Positions 1 to 11,020 of a stretch of DNA of 64,000 bases are shown in pieces. Below the pieces are notes generated by a model. It ran no database searches. It saw nothing but the letters and a program-made list of their open reading frames with translations, and was not told the DNA's origin. The DNA is from Neofusicoccum parvum. Taxonomy: Eukaryota; Ascomycota; Dothideomycetes; Botryosphaeriales; Botryosphaeriaceae. The stretch is taken from NCBI GenBank assembly GCA_020912385.1, contig CP087214.1, forward strand, positions 1,178,001 through 1,242,000, read 5' to 3'. The position numbers were made by a program, and so were the translations under genes. The stretch's first letter is position 1. Each line of letters starts with the position of its first letter.

Positions 1-479
1 TCCACGCGGAGAGGCGCGGCCGGCGGTGTAGGGAACGGACGAGCCACCGCCGTAATAAGCACCGCCGCCGTACGCGGGACGGACGCCGGAGCCTGACGAA
101 GTGCGGCCGCCGGCATTGGAAGAGCTGGATGTACGGCCGGAGGAAGAGCTACTGCTACTTCCACTGCTACTGCGACCTGTGCACGCTGTCAGCACTGACG
201 GTTTCTTTGCGATGCGCCGGCTGGGGCTGCTTGGCAAGGGGGCCCAAACTCACCACCACTGCTGCTTCCACTGCTGCTGCTGGATCCGCTGCTGCGTCCT
301 CCGCCGCCCTTGCGCTTCTCGAGAGCCTTGGAGTCGAATAGCGCTGCGGCGCGCGCTTCGATGTTCGTGATGTCATCGACAGCCCTCACGGCGACAGCGC
401 TCACGTCGCGCGGAAGCGACAGCGCCGACACGGCGGAGGCGCCGGCCAGGACAGCGACGGATGTGTGGAGAATCCTCAT
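1..479 (-). CDS. Secreted Gly/Ser-rich protein, C-terminus off the left edge
   Basis: The ATG at 479 opens a protein with a clear signal peptide (MRILHTSVAVLAGASAVSA, cleavage near residue 19), a short stretch with an acidic patch, then Lys-Arg followed by Gly/Ser runs. Exon 1 spans 479-254. A donor GTGAGT at 253 and an acceptor CAG ending at 177 remove 77 nt, and exon 2 (176 to 1) continues in phase through more Ser/Gly/Thr repeats into a Gly/Tyr-rich stretch (PAYGGGAYYGGGSSVPYTAG). The join restores one repeat type across the intron, which supports it. The gene is cut by the window edge. The Gly-Ser then Gly-Tyr pattern resembles fungal secreted proteins of unknown function (possibly the DUF7732 type, from memory). 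The protein probably goes through the secretory pathway; no enzyme motif is visible. Confidence 0.7.
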
Positions 480-3459
480 GCTGGTGCGCAGATGGAGTGC
501 GTGCGATGGATGCGGGTGAGGATGGCGGCGGAGAGAGGCGTATATCTGGTGACACGACTGCTTGCGGGGTTGGCGGGCAGAAACAGGTGCTGTCGGAGCT
601 GTGCGACAGGCAAATGGACCACGTCACAGCGCAGCGCTGGATTATAAGCAGAGCGGCTAAGTCGGGCGGGAAAAGAAGGCGTGGGCGATGGAGTCGTGAG
701 GAGCGGGCGACTGCGACGGCGACCCAGTTGTCGAGCGGGCCAAGGCTGACGGGCGCAGGCTGAGTGTGCTGTGAGTGGGCCGCAGCCGCATCGGTGAGCA
801 GCCGTGAGGTCACAGCACCTGCAAAGCCTCTTCCTGCGGCCGCCGGGCCATAGGGCTAAACCCCAAGCGGCAGCTCATTGGCCCGGCGGCTGCTTGGCCC
901 GTGGCTGTGGAGCGCGTGTGGAGATGGCCAACTCTAATCCGATCTTTATTCTCGTCGCGCCGTGGCGCGTGCGGAGCGCAGCGAGCGGAGGGCGGAGTCC
1001 GCCTGGTGCTGGCGCCGCCGCACATGTGCCCTGCCGCCTGGGACAGCGGCCCTTGCAGCTCCGCCAGGAACAGGACGGCCTGGCCGTAAGGCTGCGCAGC
1101 GGGTGTCTCTCACCGTCACCGTCTGTGGTTTCAGCGCGGCGGTGCTCCACCCTCTGCTGCCTGGCCGCTGTCTGCCTGAAACGGGGCTGCCCCCAGCACT
1201 CCACTGCCTCAGGATCATCCCACCATCCGCCGGTTTATCTGCGAACGACCTGCCCATGCCCGCCGTATCCCTTCATCAGCGGCGGGAAACATCGAATCTT
1301 GCGCCTGGCCAATGGGCCTCTGCGGTTCGTCCAGCCGTCGAAATCGCCGCAATCGGACCCTGAGGCCCGCACATGGCTCAGGAAGATGCTTGACAGCGCT
1401 CCCTGACTCGCGCTGCGCCCCCACCCAGCGCCGCGCGGGAACCGAAGCATTGCACGACCGCTCTTAGCTATCCATGGCGGTCGCCGCGCTAACCTGCCCG
1501 CCGCCCGCACAGAAGGGTGACCAGACAGCGAGGGGAGGAGGTGCCTCACCGGCGCAGGGGCACTGCTGGCCTGCCGGCCATTTGGAAGGCCTCCCTCGCC
1601 AGCCGTTGCCGATCCAGGCATCTCCTCCCCCAGCGGCCAATCCAGCAGCGCGGCAAGCCGATGATCACTCTATCTCAAAAAGGGCCCCCAGGACGCCATG
1701 ATCGGCGCCCTCGCCACGACCGCAGCCATTGGCGCAACCAACATTCCCACAGCCTCTGCGAGACGAGCGAGCGAGCGGCCACCCGTCGACCAGGAAGGAA
1801 CGAGTGGCAATGCACCGAGTACCAGAGCGACGCAGACGGGCCTCTTTCCCTGGAATCCGCGCCCTACCGCATCTGCCGGGCCTAGATATCGCGGGCCGCA
1901 AGGGAACAGCGACGATCGCAGGCGGAGGGAAAAGAGCCGCCCACCTCGTGCGCCGGGACGTCATTGCTTGCCGGCTAGCACCAAACCAGCCCTAGCACAG
2001 AAGCAAACAGTGTGACGAACCTGCAGCAGCAAGCGAACCGCAGGAATGCAGCAGGAACCCGCAGCGACAGAGTAGCGCTGCCGGCATCCGCGACGCCCTC
2101 GCGCCCTTCCATGCGGAGACGAGCAGCCGCCTGCGCATCCTCCTCCCCGCCATCGTGCCACCCATCCTCCACCTCCGCACATCCTCCCGTCCAACGCTCA
2201 TCTTTGCCCCATTCCCCACCCACCATGCCCTCCAGCTGGCCCCCCGTTCCGTGATAGCGGTGGCCTTGGGCAGCAAAGGAAACCGGCGTCCACCCCCTCC
2301 CTCCCTCCTTCGGTCCGCCTTTTTTTTTTTTGGCGGCCACAACACGATGGACACGGTTCGGTGTCGGTCCGTCCGCGGTGCGTGGCACACGCATTTGGCG
2401 TACCTGAAGATCGTGCCAGATCTCCGCACCCCTCGACCCGATATGGCCGTAAGATACGGCCCGGATGGGCCAGTTAATAGTTCCTGCGCGTGGCCTGGTG
2501 TGGCACACGGACCTGCCTGCGTGCGCGGGATGCGGGACGCGCGCGCGCGCTCTCTCTCCCTATCTCGGGCCTCCATGCGTCCTTTTCTGCCTCGTGCGTG
2601 CCTTTCTGGCGTGCTTGCGCAACCTGCGGCAGCGAGCCGGGTGCCGCGCGGGGCGCTGAGTGGCTGCGTGGTTCGAAGTGATCGATCGTCGCTGGCCGGC
2701 TGTCTTATCGCGGCTTGCGAAGGTAAGCAAGCTGGATGCTACGACCGAGGCGAGGTGGGAGAGGCGTTCCTGCGGACTAGGTAGGGTCGGAGATGTGTAG
2801 CAACTGTGCGTCCTCCCCCCGTTACCGCGTGCGGTTTCCGCTGCGTGGGTGGAGGGGCGCGAGGGGGGGGCCGGCCATGCGCAATCAAACTTACTGCTGC
2901 AGTCAGGCGGGTCAGGGTCCTGTTTGGAGTCTAAATGATACGAGCTGTGAGAAGAGCTGTCACCTTCCGCGGAAAACAATGGTGTGATCGTCATTGCTTG
3001 TCAGGTCAGAGAGGAAAAGAAAATTCTGACTGCAAGCGCTGCTTGCTTGCGCTGGAGAAAAGTAAAGGGAATGTTCAATTGACTTGGCAAAGAAATGTAT
3101 CTACTGCGTATGTGCATGTGCCTGGCTAGAGACTCAATAATCCTCGACGGCCGTAAAGTATTCTCACAGGTGTGGATCGTGGGTGTTCGTCAAAATCAAT
3201 AGTATTATCCAAATATCTCCAGAATGTCTGAATGAACGCCGTATGTGCGCCTCAGGAGCGAGCTCGTCCAGGTTTGGATGTGTCGTCGCTCAAGCTCCCA
3301 AATAAAGAATATCCCACTTCATGAGCAGTCGTAAGCGGCGGGCGTTAAGGATAGCAAAGATCCAAAATAAAAAAGTCCATATAAAGTTGTCGGCCCAAAT
3401 ACACTCTCAGTCGAAGAGAAGAGAAGATGAGAAGGAGTGTTCACCATTCCGCTTCGCTG
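480..3459. other. Gene-free interval, about 3 kb
   Basis: GC-rich sequence between the left-edge secreted gene and the aquaporin tail. Open frames of up to 200 codons exist on both strands, but they overlap each other, are rich in Arg/Pro/Ala and resemble no family, as expected by chance in GC-rich DNA. The first few hundred bases are presumably the promoter of the left-edge gene. A T12 run lies at 2320-2331. From about 2900 the sequence becomes more AT-balanced with many stops, consistent with the 3' flank of the aquaporin. Confidence 0.6.
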
Positions 3460-3678
3460 CTACCGCGCTGCGCCGCGCGGGCTTTGTTTCAAGTCTTGCG
3501 AAAAGCGGACGGTGGAATTCTGTCGCATGGTCTGCGAATTCCTTGGGCTGTTGTCGCTGCCGTTACTGTCATCGGGGTTGCCGGTACCATTGACTGCGTG
3601 AATACTGATGCGCTTGCTCTGTTCCTCGTCGAACAGGTAGCCAAAGCGCTTCATGATTTTGGACAGGGCGCCGGCCAG
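3460..3678 (-). other. In-frame open extension behind the aquaporin stop (candidate readthrough tail)
   Basis: Directly after the aquaporin TGA at 3681-3679 the same frame continues for 72 codons to a stop at 3460. The extension starts LAGALSKIMKRFGYLF and contains an acidic patch and an Asn/Ser/Thr-rich end, and it reads like ordinary coding sequence. The stop context is TGA-CTG-G, close to the leaky UGA-CUA context known from fungal readthrough. An alternative is a facultative intron: a GTATAC donor two codons after the last lysine pair and a CAG acceptor about 90 nt further on would skip the stop in phase. A third possibility is a recent nonsense change, for example from a Trp codon. Confidence 0.5.
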
Positions 3679-5375
3679 TCAATCGCCGGTATACCTCTTC
3701 TTAGGAGGTGTGAGCGAGTTGGCGCGCTCGCGTGCTGCCAGAGAGATCTTGCTCTCCTTGTTCTTGAGGGACTCTGCCTCGTGCTTGGCCTCTTCCTCGT
3801 GAATGGCGTCCTGGCCAGGGTTGGCCATCTCATATTCGAGCATCTTGATGAACCTGTAGAACATCACAGCCATGATTGCGCCCAAAGCCGGCCCGAGCCC
3901 TGTGATGTTCAGTCAGCGAAGAACTTTGCATGCATGCGCCGAAGCCGAGAGGCTTACAGTAGATCCAGTGTTCGGGGTCCCACTGTCCGTTGACGACGCA
4001 CGGTCCGAAGCTCCTGGCCGGGTTCAGGCTACCACCAGTGTAGTACACACCGACGAGCTCAGCAATGAAGAGAGCAAGGCCAATGCCAACGGGTGCGATG
4101 AAGGTTGCCTTGTGCTTCTCCTTCGCGAGCATGAAGATGGTGAAGACAAGCTCGGCTGTGAGGAAGGCTTCAATGAAGACGCCGCGCGCCGTTGAAGTGC
4201 CCTCAGAGAGGGTCGTGCGCACGTTGAACGGGGTTGGAAACATGACCGACACGATGTATGACGCGAACATACTGCCACAAAGCTGAGCGCCGACCAGGAG
4301 GAAACCACGAGGGATTCCCATAGCCTTGACCATGACCATGGCGAAGGTCACCTGGAGATGAAACAATCAGTTCAGTCAACTTGACACTCGTGACGTGGAA
4401 CTTACGGCTGGATTGAACAGTCCACCTGAGATGCGGAAGAAGATCCAGACATTGACCATGAGGGAGAAGGCAAACACGAGGGCAATATAAAGCAAAACAG
4501 TGACATCAAAGCCAGTAGATTCACCCGTCGTTGAGTTCTGTTCGTTGTTCTCCGATCCGATGTTCGCAACCTGGGTGCCAGCGAAAGCGAAGAACAAGAA
4601 CATGAAGGTGCCGACAAACTCTCCAAGCGCCGCAACAAAGTCTTGTGCCAGGTCAGCCAACATTCAATGCGATTGGCATGAGTGAATGCTTACGGTTCTT
4701 TGCTTCCGAGTTCATCCACCAGATCAGGGGAAGGCGCATGACCTTCCCGACATCAGAAGGCGGTCCCCGATTACCGCCGCCGGCGCCGGGGCTGGTTGGG
4801 TACTCGTAGCTGCCGTCAGAGTATTGGCGACGGTTGTGTGGGCGAGGAGGCGACGGAGGACGGCGCGGCCTCTCAGAGAAGGAAGCACCACGGTAGGTCA
4901 GAGGGCCTGCGCCTGGATACTCTCTACCCGGGTAGTCTCTCATGGAGCGGCCGCTCGCAGTGCCATTCCGGCGGAGAGGCGTCTCGTCCTCGTACTCGTA
5001 GTAAGGCGTGCGCTCAGGCCCGTTGTAGTCGGGATAGTAGTACTCGTCATTGAGCCTGCGCTTGCTGGGGGTGCTCCGCCACGCGTGCTCTTGGGAGCGA
5101 GGGTCTTGCAGAGGTCCCCAGCGCTGGATGGCATTAGGCGGACGAGGGGTGCTGAATGAGTTCTGGTGGGAGAAGATGTCCGAGGCTGATTCGATTTCGG
5201 GGACCATGGCGTTTGCATTGGAGGAAGGAAGCTGCTCAGAGCTGGCCCGGGGAGGAGGGGACTTCAAGGGTGTCATGGTGTCCGGCATCTCACTTGACGG
5301 GCGCTTGACAATGCGCCCGTCCGGAGTCTTCTCACCATAGTAGCTCGGAAGGGCTGTCTGCGGCTCTTGAGACAT
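3679..5375 (-). CDS. Aquaporin / MIP-family channel with long N-terminal tail
   Basis: Four exons: 5375-4694, 4641-4406, 4351-3958 and 3899-3679, giving 510 residues. The start is the ATG at 5375 in a CACC-ATG context; the upstream frame has only a weaker ATG. Residues 1 to about 225 form a Pro/Tyr/Arg-rich cytosolic tail. The channel follows, with a first half-helix NPA at 304-306 (split by an intron right after the Ala codon) and a second NPAR at 416-419. Hydrophobic segments include the one starting FVAALGEFVGTFMFLF. The intron joins recreate family sequence (NHFVAALGEF; NPAVTFAM; HWIYWLGPALG). MIP channels pass water or small solutes across membranes. The second NPA is followed by Arg, typical of aquaporins and aquaglyceroporins; substrate cannot be assigned. 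After the last membrane segment comes a charged tail that ends at TGA, but see the open extension behind it. Confidence 0.9.
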
Positions 5376-6446
5376 GGTGAGGTGTGGAGGCAGGGACTTC
5401 GGCAGAGTGCGTCTCACACCAACGGCATGCAGGAGAAGAACTGAGTGATGGATGGACCCTTAAGGGTTTTAAATGGACCGGCAGTCTAAATAAGTTCCCA
5501 GCTGGATTGGCCAGCATGATGGAGCCTTCTCCGCGCCGCCCACCCTGACGCCTCCGACTCCGCTTATCCCGAGTGCTCGTCCGGACGCGTCGTGGCTTGG
5601 CGGCCGTATGCTCCCTTGCGACGCCGACATCCCGCCTCCGATCAGACGCAGGCGGCGGTTTCATTACGATCGCGACAAAAAGAGATGAGATCTCCGGCGG
5701 TAGGGGTTGGGGAATGCCACATTCGGGAGCACAGAAAGGGGTATGCCCTCTAACTTCAAGCCACGGCCTGGGGATCCAGGGTTCTCCAAGGACGCATAGG
5801 CCGGGTCGCTGGACGAGGTGATGCTGATCTTCGTAGGGCCCAGTAGCGCGGATTACGCGAGGCTAGCATGCGCGGTTGAAACTCACCACTGCAGCATTGT
5901 CACATCCTTGTCAGAGCGAGCCGTCCGGCAGCACTCACTGGCCCGCGCGGCCCTGGGCGCCACACGTGATCCGCGCTGCAGGCACACCCATGGACCGCGC
6001 ATCCAGCAGCCGGCGGCGGCGAGGGCGGAGCCCGGCGGAACACGAGAGACAAGAAACGGGCGTCTCGGGATAGGACAAAGGGGATCGGATGACGTGCGTA
6101 GATCCTGCGCCATCCGAGGACATCGCTGCAACGCCTGCCGCCCATGACCTCATCGAGCACAGCCTCCGGAAAGCGCTGGACGGGTGTTTCTGAAGTGAAT
6201 TGGAGGTTCTGGCGGCTGCGAACCACAGCCGACCTTGTAAGGCCCAGTTTCAGCGTTCCTGAAAAAAGACTGTGTCTGGCCCCGCCCTCGTAATTTGGCC
6301 GATGCCGATGCCAGGCGCCGTCGCCGATAGACTGCAGCAACCCTCGTCCCTGCAGTCGCGTCGTCTTTGCAGTATCTCCAACGGCCTGCGAGTCACGGCG
6401 CCGCGCGTGTGACGAAAAGGCGGTGCGGCTGGCAGCACTTACCAAA
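5376..6446. other. Aquaporin promoter and STB6-like 3' flank
   Basis: About 1.07 kb upstream of the aquaporin start and downstream of the STB6-like stop, both on the minus strand. The largest frame (about 181 codons, minus, ending near 5900) has an Arg/Ala-rich composition and no recognisable domain, so I do not call it. A CT/GC-rich stretch just upstream of the aquaporin ATG is the likely core promoter and leader. Confidence 0.6.
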
Positions 6447-9136
6447 TCAGGTCTCCACCTCTGCTTTTTTGCCCCGGCCAGCGAGCCCTCTGTATATCCA
6501 GCCCAGCCACCCTTCTTTCGGCTGGCACTCGTCCTCGAGCATCTGCACCATGTCCTCGACCACGAGAACCTGCCTCTCGAATTCCGTCACGCCATCCTCA
6601 ACGTCTTCGACCTTGCCGCGCAGGGCGTTGACCTCGTACTCGAGCTTGGCTCCCAGCGTTTCGATGTCTTTGATGGACTCCTGCAGTGCCACCCGCTCCT
6701 GTGTGATGATTTCTTGTGATTCCTCTCGAAGCGAGTTGTACTCGTCGAGTCGTGGGTAGTAGATCTCTTCCAGTTCTTGCTGGTCACGTTCGGCCTCCAC
6801 ATTCAATTCCTGGACGTGGTTGATGGTGCTCCCCACCCAGGCGTTGACCACGTTGCCCAAACGCGCGAGGCGCTCACCGTTGAGGCGCGCTTCCTCGGCA
6901 GCAAGCTGTTCGCACGCTAGCTGCTTCATCGGATCGGTATTGTCGGCTCCATCGTCGTCCGAGTCGTGCGTGACGTCTTGCCACCGGAAGAGGCTCTCTT
7001 CGGCTATGCTGAGCGAAAGCCGGCGAGGCCAGCGTTCGTCGCTCCGGTTCTCGTAACTGCGGCGGGTAATAAAATTGGAGAAGCTGTTAGTGCGGCGCAA
7101 TAGCGTACCGGCCTCGAACTGTGCGTTGGCCTCGAACAGCTCATCCAAGTCAATTCCTCGGTAGATGGACCCTGCAATGGAACCTTCCGCCGTATCCGTC
7201 CTTGACATGGCCGTTTCCTCGTTCGTTAGGATCGCACCGAGCTCCGGCTGCTCATCACCAGCAGGCAAGCTATCTCGACTTGCGAAGACGTTTGATTGGG
7301 AGTCATGTGGCGTCTCTGAAAGAACCTTCGTGAACTGCGCCTGCGGTTTCTTCGACTTCTCGTTCGCAGCATCCTCAGCTGCACTCGAGATTTCCATGGA
7401 TCCACGGGGGCTTGGGTCTGGGGGGTACTGCAGCCGGTCTTCCGTGGTGCTAAGCTGTCGCAAGACACTTTCGCTTCGATCATTTCCAGAATAAAGAACA
7501 GAGTCATTCTCCACTCTTGAATGTTTGTGCTGATGGCTACGCAGCCCAACAACGTCTTTGATACGCCCTCCGATTCCGCTTCGAGCATCTCCAAGCTTTC
7601 CCGTTGCTCTTTTGATTCGAGACTCTTTGTCCTCGGGGGAATACTTGTCCATTGAAGCGCCAGTCTCTCGTTTTCGTAATCCGGGAGCTTCCACGGAAGT
7701 GTCCTTATAACGATTCACAGGAGGTTCCGGATCTTCCTCGTCTTTGGACTCCTTGCGGTTGGCCTTGGTGTCCTCGTCTGGGAGCCTACTGAACATGTTT
7801 CCGTGTTTCCTGGGCTTTCCGTACCATAGCCATTTAGAGCGCTCTCCATGGACCAGTTGAACGAATCTCTCGATATCCACCGTCTCCACTTCGGCGATCC
7901 CGGCCTTGTCTCTTCCACCGACGATATCCATCACCATTTCCCCTCCCTTCCCACTCAGTTCCGCAACAGTGGATTTCACAGCTCTGGGCACAGTCCAGCC
8001 CTCACCACTTGCCGTTTTTGCGGTAGCACGGTGCAGCAGGCCAAGAGTCTTGCGGTCCAGTCGGCGCGTCTTCTGAATTCGCTGTGATTTTTGGAAATAG
8101 GCAATCCCCCTCTTGGTATTCTCGATATCAAACACGTCTTTTCCTACAGGCGCTCCGTAGGCGTTGAGCCGGTTACGCGCGCCAATTAGCGTACCGAGCA
8201 GAGCAGCCACAGTAGTAGGACCCAGGATTCCATCGTGGGGCTCAATGCTGTAGTATTCGTTTCCGATCTCGATCCACCAGTCGTTGACGGCCTTCTCGGT
8301 GATGTCACATAGCAGGCCATCTGCATATTCAGGCTCCAGCTTGCCAAACAAAACCAAGGCTACCTGACATAATTTGACAAGCTCGATGACAGCACCGGAA
8401 AGGGGGATTTTCTCACTCGTTCGATAGAGCTGGTGGAATTTGTACTCTGTAGCACCGCTTGGAGGAGCAAGCGTAATGCCAACACGGCCGGAGCATCCCA
8501 GCCGCTTGAGATTCTCATTGACAAAGAAAGACTCCCTGTGTTTCCTGACATCTCCGCCGGGAACAGGTATGACGGTCAGCGAGGACGGGAACGCGCTGAG
8601 ATTCGTGATCATAAGCGTGCCAAGAGGAGTGTCTCGGGAACGGGCATGGTATTGGCTCAGGGCCTTGAAGTATATGCGCAGCCGCAGAGACCAGCTTTTC
8701 TCATCGGTCGGGACGCTGAGCACGCCAGCAACTACTTTGTGGGAAGCATCGCCGGTATAAGTGGTGATTACAAAGGTTGGATGGGATCGGGCACAGGCCC
8801 ACTGCTCGACGATGTAGCACTCGTAGCCCTCGAGGACTCGCCGGCGGTCGAGCACAACAGTCGAGGGGTCTTCCTCGAGATACCTAGGCCCGTTATTACC
8901 AGAAGACACGCGCGGGCGCAGCACACTCACCTGAAAGCCACGCTGTCGGTCAGAACAAAGCGCTGGTGGCCAGCCTGGACGGCGCCCCTTTGCGGCTGCT
9001 CGGCCGGCTGGGCAGCTTCGGGGTCGCGGCGGGCGTCCAGAGACATGCGCGGCTCTGCGTCCTTCGCAGCAGCCCCATTCTGGGCAGCTGCGGCAGCGCT
9101 GTTGTGGTCAGGCTCCGGTGGTGGGTTGCGCGGCAT
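6447..9136 (-). CDS. STB6-like protein (Sin3-binding protein family), C-terminal coiled coil
   Basis: Two exons: 9136-8931 and 8883-6447, giving 880 residues. The 47-nt intron (GTGAGT...CCTAG) joins DSVAFR to YLEEDPSTVV in phase. The first true ATG of exon 1 is at 9136; an in-frame GTG precedes it. The N-terminal half (residues about 60-400) matches the STB6-like N-terminal domain of fungi as I know it: the EGYECYIVEQWACARSHP block, the SGATEYKFHQLYRTSE block and a segment DGILGPTTVAALLG that resembles a peptidoglycan-binding-type helical fold. The middle is disordered and rich in Ser, Arg and Glu. The last 200 residues form a long coiled coil with many Glu/Leu heptads, ending in a Trp/Gly-rich tip. 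Yeast Stb2/Stb6 were found as Sin3 corepressor partners, so a nuclear, chromatin-linked role is an inference from the family. It is divergent from RMD5 next door. Confidence 0.85.
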
Positions 9137-9611
9137 GGCGGACACGCCGGGGGAGATGTTGTCTGGGTTGGATCAGAGCTCGGCGGCCTAGGAGTGTGCA
9201 CGGTGGTAGTGGATGCGCGCTCGATCGTGCTTGGCCATGTTGACACGGCGACAGACAGGCCAGTGCGGGCGTGGCGATCGTCCGGGGGTCTTTGTTGACA
9301 GTGCTGCGAGCGTGGCGTGCGAAGTGCCGCCTGAGGGCTGGTGTGTGCCTGGGCGGCCGGCGTGTCGTGTCGCGGACGGCGCGGTGCGCCCACTCCCGTC
9401 CCCCGCAACGTCACATCCCGGTCACAAGCTCGCCATTCCCTCCAGCCGCCGCTCAACACCATGCCCTGCCGCTGAACATGGCAACAGCCCATGTGACTCT
9501 ATCTTTTGCAGCTGACCACACCGCACCAGAGCAGCCCGCGCTGCTCCTCTTCGCCGCATCCTCCGCTGATCCACGCCGTCCCTGAGCCGCGCCGCCGCAC
9601 CATCTCCCGCC
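9137..9611. promoter_or_regulatory. Divergent promoter shared by STB6-like gene and RMD5
   Basis: 475 bp separate the two start codons, which point away from each other. The stretch is GC-rich with no clear TATA box. It must hold both promoters and both 5' leaders, so the two genes may be coordinately expressed (inference). Confidence 0.6.
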
Positions 9612-11020
9612 ATGGACACGCTGAAGGCCGAGCACGAGAAGCTGCTCAAGAAGGGCAACCTCAACAAGAGCATCAATGATGTCCAGAAGACCATCGACCT
9701 GCTCGTCAAGGCCCGCGCCCAGGTCGCCGAGGGTGCGTCCAAAGCTGCCGAGCCGCATGCGCGCCAGCTAACCCGACCGACAGATCCGGCGTCGGCGCAA
9801 ATGACGCTCGCGAAGCTACAGGCCCCGGCCAAACAGTCGTTCGAGAAGGTCAACGACGACCTCAAGGAAGTCCATCAGGCACTCGGCAAGTATGGCAAGG
9901 CCCTCGACAAGGTAGGCGGTGGCAACACAGTCCAGCTCGGAGCATGCCCATCCTAACTGCGCAGCAGAAATTCAAAGATAAGCCCCTGCCGGAAGCCGAG
10001 AACGATGCCCTTTCCGCCTATCCCTCCCTCGTCAACCGCGCTATAGCGATGCATCTCCTCCGTGAAGGCCAGTTCGGTGTCGCCTCGACCTTCATCGATG
10101 AATCGAAGGCCCGCCCGCCGAATCCCGCCCCGGCGGCAAACAACCTCGATCCCTATACGCCCGAGCAGTGGGAGAAAGCATTCACAGGTGGCCATATGGA
10201 CAGCGGCGCTCTGCAGCAGCAGTTTGCCGATATGTATCACATCCTGCACGAGCTGAAGCAGCAGCAGAATCTCCAGCCTGCTATTGCCTGGAGCAGGCAG
10301 CACAGCGCACAGCTGGAGGCGCGGGGGAGCAACCTCGAGTTCGAGCTCTGCAGGCTGCAATATGTGTGTCTTTTCATGGGCCACACGCTGGATGGCTCCA
10401 TCTCTGAGCCTGACCAGGGCCCGCTGCGTGCGTGGGCCTATGCCAGAAGTGAGTTCGGTGCCTTCCAGTCTCGGTATTCGAAAGACATCCAGCAGCTCGT
10501 CGGGGCAATGGCATTCTGGGAGAATATGAGCGACTCTCCCTACAAGAGAACCTTCTACAACGAGCATGCCTTCGAAGAGGTGGCCAGTTCCTTTACTCGA
10601 GAGTTCTGTTCGCTTCTAGGTCTTTCAGCCGACTCGCCGTTGTACATCGCCGCCACTGCGGGTGCCATCGCCCTCCCGACTCTGCTGAAGCTGCGGAGCA
10701 TCATGCGGGAGAAGAAGACCGAATGGACATCCCAGAACGAATTGCCGGTATGTCATCTGCCCCCGTCACATGTTGAATGCTGTGTAGCCTGACCGGACCA
10801 GGTGGAAATACCCCTGCCCCCTTCGTACTACTTCCACTCCATCTTCGTCTGCCCAGTGTCCAAAGAACAAACGACAGACCAGAATCCCCCGATGATGATG
10901 CCCTGCGGGCACGTCATTGCCAAGGAGTCCCTAGACAGGATCAGCAAAGGTGCAAGGTTCAAGTGCCCGTACTGTCCGGGCGAGAGCCACCCGAGAGATG
11001 CGAAGAAGGTGTTCCTGTAG
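9612..11020 (+). CDS. RMD5: GID-complex E3 ubiquitin ligase subunit RMD5 (GID2)
   Basis: Four exons: 9612-9732, 9784-9911, 9965-10747 and 10802-11020, giving 416 residues, close to yeast Rmd5 (421). Introns have standard ends and clear branch-like sites (GCTAACCC, CCTAACTG). After an N-terminal helical region comes a LisH/CTLH-type segment ([20 protein letters not shown]), then the CRA region, and at the C-terminus the degenerate RING typical of this family: CPVSKE, then [17 protein letters not shown], then FKCPYCP. RMD5 pairs with FYV10 in the GID/CTLH ubiquitin ligase, which marks gluconeogenic enzymes for degradation when glucose returns. The third exon has a tandem acceptor (GCAGCAG), so one Gln can be in or out. 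The protein acts in the cytosol and nucleus. Confidence 0.93.

Noticed and set aside
3460..3681. Selenocysteine at the aquaporin TGA
   Set aside because: Filamentous fungi lack the selenocysteine machinery; readthrough, alternative splicing or truncation fit better.
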